Below, piece after piece: positions 8,485 to 15,890 of a stretch of DNA of 64,000 nucleotides (the first letter of the stretch is position 1; each line of letters opens with the position of its first letter). The notes beneath the pieces were generated by a model. The model saw only the letters and a program-made list of their open reading frames with translations, had not been told where the DNA came from and searched no databases. The stretch lies in contig JASSUD010000006.1 in the NCBI GenBank assembly GCA_031963225.1, forward strand, positions 8,814 through 72,813. The letters run 5' to 3'. A program made the translations under genes and the position numbers. The DNA comes from JASSUD01 sp031963225 (lineage in GTDB: Bacteria > Pseudomonadota > Gammaproteobacteria > Burkholderiales > Burkholderiaceae).

Positions 8485-9611
8485 AGACTCTCATTTTCCT
8501 GCTTTTCTAACATCTGCAAAAGCGCATCAAATGCATTCAAAACCTCTTTTCGCTTTTCTTGATCATCAAAAAAAGCCGAAGGCATTTTCTTCCATAGGGT
8601 TTTAAATTCACGTGCGCAAACGAGTTTTTCCTCTATTTTCCCCGTACCAAAAAGCATAGCAAGACGCCCTTCCAACCAATCTGCCTCCACCCAGGCGAGC
8701 TCAGCGGTACTAATGAGTTCGCGCAATACATCATCTGAAGTGGGGGTGCGGCTACCTAGGGTTTCTAATTGCTTTGCAGTTTTTTCGCACGTTGCATTGA
8801 GTCCAAATAGAATCAACACGCGCTGCATGTCTTTAATAATGGAGATAAGCCGTGCCTGCTCTTTGCTTAGTGGGCTCTCTATACTAGAGAGTTCCAGAGC
8901 AATAGCGCGCAATACTGCGCGCAATTTGGCTTCGCGATCTTCCAACTCCATTAAATGCTTAAATAAGTCAGCCATCGTGCGGCAGGAATCCGAAGCATAG
9001 CGATACAGGCTCTTTAGGCCTTCTTGCTGCTCTTCATCATCACCAAACTCTAAAAAAGAAAAGAGACTCACGCCAACGACGCTGCCATTTTCCCTTAAAT
9101 AGGCATCTAATGCTTTTTTGAGTGGACCACGACGGCTTTTAAATTTCTCTCGCAATTTTTGCCAGCGCGCGTCTTCAAAACCGCCCACTAAGGCGGCCAA
9201 TAGTAAAGCGGCTTGGCCTGGTTTTAAGCCATTGGATAAAAGGTGAGCAAGCGGATTGGAAGATTTCTCAAGACCCGGAAAGCGCTGTAACAGCGCCTCT
9301 AAGGAAGAAAAATCTGAGTCGCCTAAGCTCTTTAAGAGCCCTTCTAGATATTCACTGGCGCTTTCAGCTGGCGTTTCGAGGGACATCACGCCGTCGCCAC
9401 GCGCTCTTCCACTACGGCGCAGCCAAGAAGAAAAACCTTCTAAAAGTGATGCCTCTTCAGTGTCATTCAATCCCCTAAGCTCTGCTTGTGCAGCACGCAT
9501 AGCGGAAGGCATCGCTAGCTTATTATTCGCGTAACGAGACGTATCTTTAGGGTCATGAGGACCCACACTCCCAGGCCCTGTAGCAGGTACCGTGATTAGC
9601 GGACTAGACAT
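8481..9611 (-). CDS. sctW: Type III secretion gatekeeper SctW (YopN/HrpJ-TyeA fusion)
   Basis: A gatekeeper protein that holds back effectors until translocators have been exported. The central helical region (about residues 70-270) fits the HrpJ/YopN domain. The last 90 residues (from about LISTAELAWVEADWLEGRL) look like a TyeA domain, so YopN and TyeA functions are fused, as in MxiC and CopN. A longer frame starts at 9632, but the ATG at 9609-9611 is preferred because it begins with a typical Ser-rich secretion-signal-like N-terminus (MSSPLITVPATGPG). It also overlaps the sctL stop by 8 bases rather than 29. From this start the protein has 376 residues. It is followed by the chaperone gene with a 4-base overlap. 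Confidence 0.85.
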   Translation of the reverse strand: MSSPLITVPATGPGSVGPHDPKDTSRYANNKLAMPSAMRAAQAELRGLNDTEEASLLEGFSSWLRRSGRARGDGVMSLETPAESASEYLEGLLKSLGDSDFSSLEALLQRFPGLEKSSNPLAHLLSNGLKPGQAALLLAALVGGFEDARWQKLREKFKSRRGPLKKALDAYLRENGSVVGVSLFSFLEFGDDEEQQEGLKSLYRYASDSCRTMADLFKHLMELEDREAKLRAVLRAIALELSSIESPLSKEQARLISIIKDMQRVLILFGLNATCEKTAKQLETLGSRTPTSDDVLRELISTAELAWVEADWLEGRLAMLFGTGKIEEKLVCAREFKTLWKKMPSAFFDDQEKRKEVLNAFDALLQMLEKQENESL

Positions 9612-10281
9612 CCGATTCCTCTTGAGCAGCATCTATTTGCATGGTGCGCAGTGCATTCATTACTTTGCTCCAATGCAGGGCTAAATCAAATTCAACGCGC
9701 AAAAATGCATCCTCAAATACCGCTTGGCGCGCTTCTAGCGTAGCGTCGGGTACCCACTGAGCACGTTCAAATGGAGATTTTCCCTCATAACGTGCTTGTA
9801 GGGTTTCGCAGGCCTCAGGATGCAAACGAAGTTTATAAGGATGTTGACGTACCCGAGCGGCTGCGAGTGACGTTAGGCGGCGTGCCAATTGATTGAGTTC
9901 GTCTTGATCATCCAACCATTCCTCTAGCACCGTTGCCATCATCTCACGCATGCGTGACTCGAGACCTTCCACAATATGAGCTTCTAGGGCCTGCTCTTCG
10001 ACTAACCACTGCAACGCTTCTTCTAGCGTTGCATCACGTGTTTGTATACGGATATCTTCAATCGCTTGTGCTTTTTGAAGCGCGCCAACTTGTGCCGCTG
10101 CCTCTTGAATGCTTTTGGCTTTTTGCTGCGCTTGTTTTAAAACCTTGATGGCTTGTGTAGAGGCTTGCTCCGCCCATTTTTTTGTTTCTTGGCGTAAGCT
10201 AACTGCAGCAGTTTTGAGCACAGCACCTTCAGGGGCCGGCCCTTCGAGCATTTCAATACGCACGCTAAAAGGATTCATCAC
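9604..10281 (-). CDS. sctL: Type III secretion ATPase regulator SctL (stator)
   Basis: A 225-residue SctL/YscL/FliH protein, the spoke that connects the SctN hexamer to the SctQ pods. The middle is a long Ala/Gln/Lys-rich helix (about residues 25-80), typical of the FliH/V-ATPase E-subunit fold. The C-terminal globular part contains the basic and hydrophobic stretch RQHPYKLRLHPE. The start is a Met-Met pair at 10276-10281; either could be used. The 93 bases upstream to sctK hold a short string GATGTTACGCAGG that also occurs near 19331 beside a dispersed repeat, so this gap may be a decayed repeat site. Confidence 0.88.
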   Translation of the reverse strand: MMNPFSVRIEMLEGPAPEGAVLKTAAVSLRQETKKWAEQASTQAIKVLKQAQQKAKSIQEAAAQVGALQKAQAIEDIRIQTRDATLEEALQWLVEEQALEAHIVEGLESRMREMMATVLEEWLDDQDELNQLARRLTSLAAARVRQHPYKLRLHPEACETLQARYEGKSPFERAQWVPDATLEARQAVFEDAFLRVEFDLALHWSKVMNALRTMQIDAAQEESDV

Positions 10282-10374
10282 ACAGTCGCAAAAAAAGGAA
10301 AAAACACAAAATAGAATTGAAGAGACTAAGTAACTGATGTTACGCAGGGTCAGCGGTATGTCTGTTGGGATGCC

Positions 10375-11040
10375 CTACAAAAAGCGTGCAAGTCGAAACA
10401 ACAGATTTAAGCCAAACGAAGCTACAGGCTCATCAATGACAGGACTTTGTTCAAAGAGAGAAGGCTCAAACAACACTTCTAACGCCCCTAAAAGAGGACG
10501 CTTTTGCAACGCATGTACTAGCACTGCCGCACCATGAGAAGTGGCTTGTTGGGCCAAATGCTCCGGGTCCAGCAGGGGGAGTTCCAGACGAAAATGCTCT
10601 GGAACAGACGAAGTCATGAGCGGTGCTGCCAAAACATTGAGCTGCGCACGCTCTTCAGAGTTGAGTTGCGGTAAAGCCTCACGGTAATTGCGCAACATCC
10701 AATACTCAGCACGCCCTAAACGCAATAATCCTAAAGCAGGGATCAAAACCGGTAATTTTTCTGCAAAACCTACTATCTTTTGCTCAACCGGAGTCAACTC
10801 ACCCGCACTCGCTAAGGAGATAGGGCGTGTAGATAGAGCGCGACGCTGCATGATCGAGCGATCGATACAGGGGCGAGCGCGTGGCGTAGTCTGATAAATC
10901 GACCGCAACGCATCAAGCCCCAAGGCGTGCCACCAAGATATATGCATCACTGCAGCGGGTTGCCACAGGAGTCGATAAAAATGGGCATCTACAGGCCCCA
11001 ACAATTTGGGTGTCCCCGCGAAATTAGTCAAGTTTCTCAC
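10375..11040 (-). CDS. sctK: Type III secretion sorting-platform adaptor SctK
   Basis: A 221-residue protein in the position of yscK, between sctJ and sctL. SctK caps the sorting-platform pods and links them to the SctD ring. Sequence conservation in this family is low. Features that agree are the length, the largely helical composition with few charged clusters, and the LRLGRAEYWMLRNYREALPQL stretch in the middle. The start codon lies within the last 17 bases of sctJ, so the genes are coupled. The call depends mostly on gene order. Confidence 0.75.
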   Translation of the reverse strand: MRNLTNFAGTPKLLGPVDAHFYRLLWQPAAVMHISWWHALGLDALRSIYQTTPRARPCIDRSIMQRRALSTRPISLASAGELTPVEQKIVGFAEKLPVLIPALGLLRLGRAEYWMLRNYREALPQLNSEERAQLNVLAAPLMTSSVPEHFRLELPLLDPEHLAQQATSHGAAVLVHALQKRPLLGALEVLFEPSLFEQSPVIDEPVASFGLNLLFRLARFL

Positions 11041-11773
11041 TTCTACGCGCTTGCCAAATCGAAAAACCGATTGCTGAGCCGATCAACCCAAGCAAAACTA
11101 CAATCACCGTCCCTAACCAAAGCGGTTTTTGCACGAGTCGTGCCCACCAAGTATCTGGCAAAGGCATGGCCAATGGCTGTGCTTGTCCGTACCGATAGCT
11201 AGCTGGCACCATCACCACGCTAATATTATTTTGCTCAATACCAGCAATACCTTGGCGTACCAAATCGCGTATTTGCTCTTGATACGTGCTTAAGTTGGTT
11301 GCTGGAGAGTATTTAATAAATACGGAGACGGTTGATTGCGTAGCCTGTTTACCCAGGCCACCCTGATCATCCGGCAGACCAATAGACACATGCGCCGAAA
11401 CCACCCCATCAATCTGCGTCAGCATTTCTTGAATTTGCTGCTCTTTCAGATACTCCATTTTCGCCCGTTCTTGTTCAGGCGAAGATACGAGCTGATTCGA
11501 TGGAAATACATCCATTACAGAGGCGTATTTAGGTTTGGGATACCCATTTTGTCGAAGAACCTCAACCGCTTTGATAAATTGTGACTTAGGTACTAGTAAA
11601 ACTATACCTTTAGCTTTATCGGTTTCTTTTTGTGCATCGATGCGATTAACCATCAAAAGCGCTAGCATTTGATTAGCCTCGCTCTCTGATAAAGCAGAGT
11701 AGAGCGTCACTTTGCAAGCAGCAAGAAACAGACTCAGCACACATATGCCGATGAGAATGGAGCGTTTAGCCAT
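11024..11773 (-). CDS. sctJ: Type III secretion inner-membrane ring lipoprotein SctJ
   Basis: A 249-residue SctJ/YscJ/PrgK lipoprotein that forms the inner ring of the basal body at the periplasmic face. The signal peptide MAKRSILIGICVLSLFLAAC ends in the lipobox LAAC, so Cys20 is the predicted lipidated residue. The family stretch VTLYSALSESEANQML follows directly. Two ring-building domains run from about residue 22 to 190, and a C-terminal membrane helix (about 215-240, PLWLGTVIVVLLGLIG) ends the protein with a short basic tail. Length is normal. It lies 6 bases after sctI and overlaps sctK. Confidence 0.96.
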   Translation of the reverse strand: MAKRSILIGICVLSLFLAACKVTLYSALSESEANQMLALLMVNRIDAQKETDKAKGIVLLVPKSQFIKAVEVLRQNGYPKPKYASVMDVFPSNQLVSSPEQERAKMEYLKEQQIQEMLTQIDGVVSAHVSIGLPDDQGGLGKQATQSTVSVFIKYSPATNLSTYQEQIRDLVRQGIAGIEQNNISVVMVPASYRYGQAQPLAMPLPDTWWARLVQKPLWLGTVIVVLLGLIGSAIGFSIWQARRSEKLD

Positions 11774-11779
11774 AAAGTT

Positions 11780-12157
11780 TTAATTAATTGTGGTCAACTG
11801 CTTGAGCGACTGGGACAGTGCGCCAAGGAATTTTGAAGCTATGTTTATACCAACACTCGACTTCATGGTATCGATTTGCATACTAAGTACTTGAGTAGGA
11901 CTTAGCACTTCTGACGAATTTGCGCTCTTTTTCATCGTTTCCGATAAAGCCTTTATCGCCTTAGTAGGTTCTGACACCAACGAAGAAAAAATCGAATTAA
12001 ATTTTGCAACGGCTCCTGGATCTGCCTTCGGCATGGGAAACCCATTGCCTTGGACCAGATCAGATACCGCTAAAAGCCCTGCTGAATTTGCCGCAGGCTC
12101 ATTGATAGAAGCAGGCGCAATATCTATCACGCCAACATCTGGTGTAATTGTTGCCAT
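11780..12157 (-). CDS. sctI: Type III secretion inner-rod protein SctI
   Basis: A 125-residue protein directly upstream of sctJ, the standard place of sctI. The C-terminal part (about residues 88-125, VLSMQIDTMKSSVGINIASK onward) has the helix pattern of inner-rod and adaptor proteins such as YscI and PrgJ, ending in SQSLKQLTTIN. The N-terminal half is Ala/Pro-rich and not conserved. The protein connects the export gate to the needle filament. A ribosome-binding-site-like GGAGAAA lies about 5 bases before the ATG at 12155-12157. Confidence 0.85.
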   Translation of the reverse strand: MATITPDVGVIDIAPASINEPAANSAGLLAVSDLVQGNGFPMPKADPGAVAKFNSIFSSLVSEPTKAIKALSETMKKSANSSEVLSPTQVLSMQIDTMKSSVGINIASKFLGALSQSLKQLTTIN

Positions 12158-12174
12158 TACATTTCTCCAAACTA

Positions 12175-12465
12175 TTAATCACGCCTTTCTTTTTTTTGCG
12201 CGATCTCTTTTTGATAAGCAAGAATCGTTGTACGCAGCTCTTGCACTTTCTCGCTAGTTTGACTTTTTAAGGCAGCGAGTGCGGCACGGGGCCGACATAG
12301 CCCAAAATACACCATCGCACTAGATAGCGCACGCACCTCAGCTTCCAAATTCAGCGCGCCAAATGTGTCCAATAATGCTTTTGCATGACTCGTTAGACCA
12401 TAATTAGGCGCTGCGATAGCTGCTTCGACAATAAGACGACGCACTTCCCGATCCAAAGCTGTCAT
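12175..12465 (-). CDS. sctG: Type III secretion needle chaperone SctG (YscG-like)
   Basis: A 96-residue helical protein between the needle gene and sctI. It has a TPR-like pattern of paired helices (VEAAIAAPNYGLTSHAKALL, then AEVRALSSAMVYFGLCRPRA), as in YscG/PscG, which wrap the C-terminal helix of the needle subunit in the cytoplasm. The C-terminus is very basic and polar. The ATG overlaps the stop of sctF by 4 bases (ATGA-type coupling), which supports a chaperone made together with its client. No separate YscE-like co-chaperone was found next to it. Confidence 0.8.
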   Translation of the reverse strand: MTALDREVRRLIVEAAIAAPNYGLTSHAKALLDTFGALNLEAEVRALSSAMVYFGLCRPRAALAALKSQTSEKVQELRTTILAYQKEIAQKKERRD

Positions 12466-12683
12466 AGCATATTATGGATAGTGCTCTTTGCCATATCCCC
12501 GAAAACCTTAATCATGGTGCTCTCGAGATTGGTAAAAATAGAAAGCTTGTTGACGAACATCTGTAGCTTCGTCGCCATGGCAGGGTTTGAAAGATCGGCG
12601 GTATCAAGAAAGCCCTGCACCTGATCTGTGAGCGACTGAACTTGGCCGCCCATCGATTCCATTATTGCGTCGATTACACTCAT
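12462..12683 (-). CDS. sctF: Type III secretion needle subunit SctF
   Basis: A 73-residue protein with two helices and a short turn at DLSNPAMATKLQ, the Pro-containing turn typical of YscF/PrgI/MxiH needle subunits. The C-terminal helix, ending MIKVFGDMAKSTIHNML, is the conserved polymerisation segment. Size is within the usual 70-90 residues. It is the first gene of the minus-strand operon, so the operon promoter should lie between 12684 and 12920, where an inverted repeat is seen. No ORF for the translocators or the needle-tip protein accompanies it. Confidence 0.92.
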   Translation of the reverse strand: MSVIDAIMESMGGQVQSLTDQVQGFLDTADLSNPAMATKLQMFVNKLSIFTNLESTMIKVFGDMAKSTIHNML

Positions 12684-12734
12684 GTTTACGATCTCTTATC
12701 AGAAGTAGAGCGAGATTTATATTTGACTTTCTAG

Positions 12735-12778
12735 TAACGTCGGCAGTGCATTTTTTTGAAAACGCACTGCCAACGTTA
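12735..12778. promoter_or_regulatory. 15-bp inverted repeat upstream of the sctF operon
   Basis: Arms 12735-12749 and 12764-12778 match in 14 of 15 positions (TAACGTCGGCAGTGC against GCACTGCCAACGTTA) around a 14-base A/T-rich loop. The repeat lies about 50 bases before sctF and 140 bases after the end of pagP. No T-run follows on either strand, so an operator or an RNA hairpin in the sctF leader is more likely than an intrinsic terminator. Confidence 0.5.
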
Positions 12779-12920
12779 TGTATAAGGGGCCGCAACAACC
12801 AACTTGCAACCCAAGGTGGCGAAAATAGCACAAATAAGCCCGTACTTTACGTTTTCTTTCTGATGTTGCCTAGGGCATGCCTTCAATTACCCAAAAGGGC
12901 CCATCTTTGTAAAATTCATT

Positions 12921-13490
12921 CTAAAAAGAATAACGCCCCCAGGCTAGCACGGTGGTTCCCTTGCTGATAGAGCCTAGACGGGGGAGTATTACAGCCATAA
13001 GCGAGGCACGATGCACTTTAGCGCTAACGACGGGTAAAATGATAGGAAAAGGCACGTAATGCAGGATATCTGCGCGCGCAGTTACCGCAACCGTAAACCC
13101 TGCACCTAAAGAGAGCATTCCACCAATAGGATGGGTGAGCCACTGACGTCCATAGCCTGCAATGGGTTCTATCTTTTTATGCGAATCCAAAAAGGCAAAT
13201 GCATAGAGCAAATCTTCATGTCCATTTTCATCAACCCAGCGTCGGCCTGCTCCGGCGCCGTAAGACCACTGGTTAAGCTCTTTTCTATGCTGGTGGCTAT
13301 ATCCGTCTGGGCTATGCCAACCATACCCTAACATATAGATGTCCCATTGACCCTGTTCATACGGCCGTAGTACATGTTCACGAATCGAAGATGCGAATGT
13401 ATTGTACTGCGCCTCATCTGCCAATAAAGGACTAGATAGGATAGAGAGCAGCGTAAATACTATTGCAAAAAAGAGTTTTCTAAAGGCCAT
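12921..13490 (-). CDS. pagP: Lipid A palmitoyltransferase PagP
   Basis: A 189-residue outer-membrane beta-barrel enzyme that transfers palmitate from phospholipid to lipid A. A signal peptide (MAFRKLFFAIVFTLLSILSS, cleaved near LLA-DEA) is followed by the family pattern WDIYMLGYGWHSP, GAGAGRRWVDENGHEDLLYAFAF and LDSHKKIEPIAGYG. The catalytic His, Asp and Ser known for E. coli PagP correspond to H59, D102 and S103 from this start. The C-terminus ends in aromatic residues (WGRYSF), typical of barrel proteins. A longer GTG-initiated frame begins at 13514, but the ATG at 13488-13490 gives a better signal peptide. In relatives the enzyme helps resist antimicrobial peptides; it may do so here, next to the secretion operon. 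Confidence 0.93.
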   Translation of the reverse strand: MAFRKLFFAIVFTLLSILSSPLLADEAQYNTFASSIREHVLRPYEQGQWDIYMLGYGWHSPDGYSHQHRKELNQWSYGAGAGRRWVDENGHEDLLYAFAFLDSHKKIEPIAGYGRQWLTHPIGGMLSLGAGFTVAVTARADILHYVPFPIILPVVSAKVHRASLMAVILPRLGSISKGTTVLAWGRYSF

Positions 13491-13514
13491 AACACACACG
13501 TATTGAGCGAGCAC

Positions 13515-13819
13515 TGCACAATTTGGAATACACCTACTTTTAAGTCAGAGGCAAAAAATACAAACGTGTGATTTTATAGCAATGAAAAATCTAAAACACT
13601 ATTTACCTACATAAGCTAAAAAAGTTTAAGTGCGTATCTCATGCATGATTTATCTGAAAAATATCAAGCTATATTGCGCCCACGACTAATCTAGTTGCGT
13701 ATAAATAGAGGTCTGCCACAAAATACTTGTCTCTAGAAACCTCCAGGGTTTTTTAAAATACTGTACATGAGCAGAGAGCCCCTACCTCTATCTGCTTAAA
13801 ACCTTCATTTAGGATTGTC
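13515..13819. other. Intergenic region between divergent pagP and ETF-QO genes
   Basis: About 300 A/T-rich bases between two divergent genes. It must hold the promoters of both. Weak matches to promoter boxes occur (TATAAA near 13701, TAAAAT near 13755), but none has a well-spaced partner. No gene or repeat was recognised. Confidence 0.4.
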
Positions 13820-15535
13820 GTGACTTCTTCTGCTTTTCTTCAAACCTATGGCCCGCGTGATTCGATGGAATACGACCTGGTAATCGTCGGGGGTGGACCT
13901 GCCGGTCTTTCTGCAGCTATTCATGCCAAACAACTTGCACAAAAAAAGGGCATGGAGCTCAGTGTCTGTGTGCTTGAAAAAGGTTCGGAGTTAGGTGCGC
14001 ATACGCTTTCTGGTGCCGTCATGGATACGCGCGCGCTCGAAGAGCTTTTCCCTGATTGGAAGGAAAGACAGGCTCCTCTACACACGCCGGTGACAGAAGA
14101 TGTATTTTTATTTCTTACACGTAAATATGCACTGAAAGTGCCTGACTGGCTGCTTCCACCTAATTTCAAAAATACAGGCCATGGCGCCCCTCACTACATC
14201 GTGAGTTTAGCGAATGTAGTACGCTGGCTTGGCGCCCAAGCAGAAGCATTAGGAGTGGATATCTTTACCGGCTTTGCAGCCAGTGAAATTCTCTACAACA
14301 AAGAAGGCTCTGTAGGCGGCGTGATTACTGGAGATGTGGGGATAGATCGGGCAGGAAACCCTACAGAGCAGTTTGCGCTTGGCATGGAATTGCATGCGAA
14401 ATATACCTTCTTTTGTGAAGGGGCACGTGGGCATTTGGGTCAGCAGCTTCTTAAGAAATATCAGCTGCAAGCAAACTGCGGGCCACAGGTTTATGGGCTA
14501 GGTATAAAAGAATTATGGGAAGTAGATCCCGCCCATCACCGTCCTGGACTGGTTACGCATACGGCTGGTTGGCCACTTGACCGTGGCACCTATGGGGGCG
14601 CCTTTCTATACCATCTAGAAAACTATCAAGTTGCCGTGGGTTTGATTGTAGGGCTGAATTATCAAAATCCTTATCTCTCTCCTTTTGAAGAATTTCAGCG
14701 CTATAAAACCCATCCCGCTATTCGTCCTATTTTTAAAGATGCAAAACGTATAGCCTATGGTGCGCGCACCATTGCAGCGGGAGGACTTACCACGTTGCCG
14801 AAATTAATTTTTCCAGGAGGAGCGCTCTTGGGGTGTGAAGCCGGGTTCTTAAACGCTGCGCGCATTAAAGGAAGCCATGCAGCGATAAAAAGCGGAATGC
14901 TTGCAGCCGCCGCCGCTGTAGAGGCATGTGATGCGGGTCGCAAGCACGACGCACTGGAAGCCTACCCAAGAGCATTTAGGGCCTCCTGGTTATATGATGA
15001 ACTTTATCAAGCGCGTAATTTTAAAGCGTCGATGAGCCGAGGACTGCTGCAAGGTTCATTGATGGTTGGAATTGAACAAAAATTACTAGGAGGTAAAGCA
15101 CCTTGGACCTTGCAACCCTGCGCCGCAGATCACACGTATCTAAAACCTGCTCGAGCTTGCAAACCTATCTCCTACCCAAAGCCTGATGGCATTTTGACTT
15201 TCGATCGCCTTTCTTCCGTTTTTTTATCCAATACGAATCATAAAGAGAACCAACCTTCTCATCTGAAAGTGCAAAACACACAACTCCCAGTAGGCGTTAA
15301 TTTGGCAGAATATGCCGGACCAGAGCAAAGATATTGCCCAGCGGGAGTATATGAATTTGTCACCGATGCCAAAGAACAGGAAAAAACGGCAGAAATCGAT
15401 TCCAGACACATGCGCCTACAAATTAACGCCCAAAACTGCTTGCACTGCAAAGCATGCGATATCAAAGACCCCAGACAAAATATTACCTGGGTTTCACCAG
15501 AGGGAGGCGGAGGGCCTAATTATTCAAACATGTGA
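13820..15535 (+). CDS. Electron transfer flavoprotein-ubiquinone oxidoreductase (ETF-QO)
   Basis: A complete 571-residue ETF-QO, the membrane-associated FAD and iron-sulfur protein that passes electrons from electron transfer flavoprotein (fatty acid and amino acid oxidation) to ubiquinone. The FAD-binding fingerprint VIVGGGPAGLSAAI is at about residues 22-35, and the family stretch CEAGFLNAARIKGSHAA lies in the middle. The C-terminal ferredoxin-like domain shows the four cluster cysteines at 506, 540, 543 and 546 (CPAGVYEF, then CLHCKAC). The GTG start at 13820 has AGGA about 6 bases upstream and gives the N-terminus expected for Burkholderiales proteins. It stands alone and is followed by a hairpin. 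Being intact, it suggests active beta-oxidation. Confidence 0.96.
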   Translation: MTSSAFLQTYGPRDSMEYDLVIVGGGPAGLSAAIHAKQLAQKKGMELSVCVLEKGSELGAHTLSGAVMDTRALEELFPDWKERQAPLHTPVTEDVFLFLTRKYALKVPDWLLPPNFKNTGHGAPHYIVSLANVVRWLGAQAEALGVDIFTGFAASEILYNKEGSVGGVITGDVGIDRAGNPTEQFALGMELHAKYTFFCEGARGHLGQQLLKKYQLQANCGPQVYGLGIKELWEVDPAHHRPGLVTHTAGWPLDRGTYGGAFLYHLENYQVAVGLIVGLNYQNPYLSPFEEFQRYKTHPAIRPIFKDAKRIAYGARTIAAGGLTTLPKLIFPGGALLGCEAGFLNAARIKGSHAAIKSGMLAAAAAVEACDAGRKHDALEAYPRAFRASWLYDELYQARNFKASMSRGLLQGSLMVGIEQKLLGGKAPWTLQPCAADHTYLKPARACKPISYPKPDGILTFDRLSSVFLSNTNHKENQPSHLKVQNTQLPVGVNLAEYAGPEQRYCPAGVYEFVTDAKEQEKTAEIDSRHMRLQINAQNCLHCKACDIKDPRQNITWVSPEGGGGPNYSNM

Positions 15536-15556
15536 AGAGTGCCCTCCAGGTACATT

Positions 15557-15587
15557 CTCAAAACGGTATCCTTGATACTGTTTTGAG
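15557..15587 (+). terminator. Probable terminator after ETF-QO
   Basis: Arms CTCAAAACGGTATC (15557-15570) and GATACTGTTTTGAG (15574-15587) pair in 13 of 14 positions around a 3-base loop, about 20 bases after the stop codon. A modest T-rich stretch (TGTTTCATT) follows. Confidence 0.6.
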
Positions 15588-15639
15588 TGTTTCATTATCA
15601 GATAAAATCGCAAGCCTAAAGCGCTTTCAGATTAATCTG

Positions 15640-15657
15640 TACTACTTTAAAGTAGTA
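15640..15657. promoter_or_regulatory. Perfect 18-bp palindrome upstream of mnmG
   Basis: TACTACTTTAAAGTAGTA is perfectly self-complementary and lies about 230 bases before the mnmG start. It could be a protein-binding site; a TATAAT box at 15786-15791 lies between it and the gene. No function can be read from sequence alone. Confidence 0.35.
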
Positions 15658-15890
15658 TAGGGCGTGTCCTCAATTACCCCAACATAAAACGCCACCAGAA
15701 CATAAACCTCTGCACACATACTGCGTATGTTTGAAATATATGCATCAGGTAGTCTATTCAGCATTTATTCTTTACTCCGTACTTATATAATTTAATTTAA
15801 GTTTTGAAGAGATTTTGAATCGGCTCTTATGGCATGTTGGGCAAGCTCTCCTATAAGAACTTATCTGTACTAAGATTTTTTGGAAATCAT

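Noticed and set aside
12735..12778. Intrinsic terminator of pagP
   Set aside because: The stem is good but no T-run follows on the minus strand, so it was listed as a regulatory inverted repeat instead.
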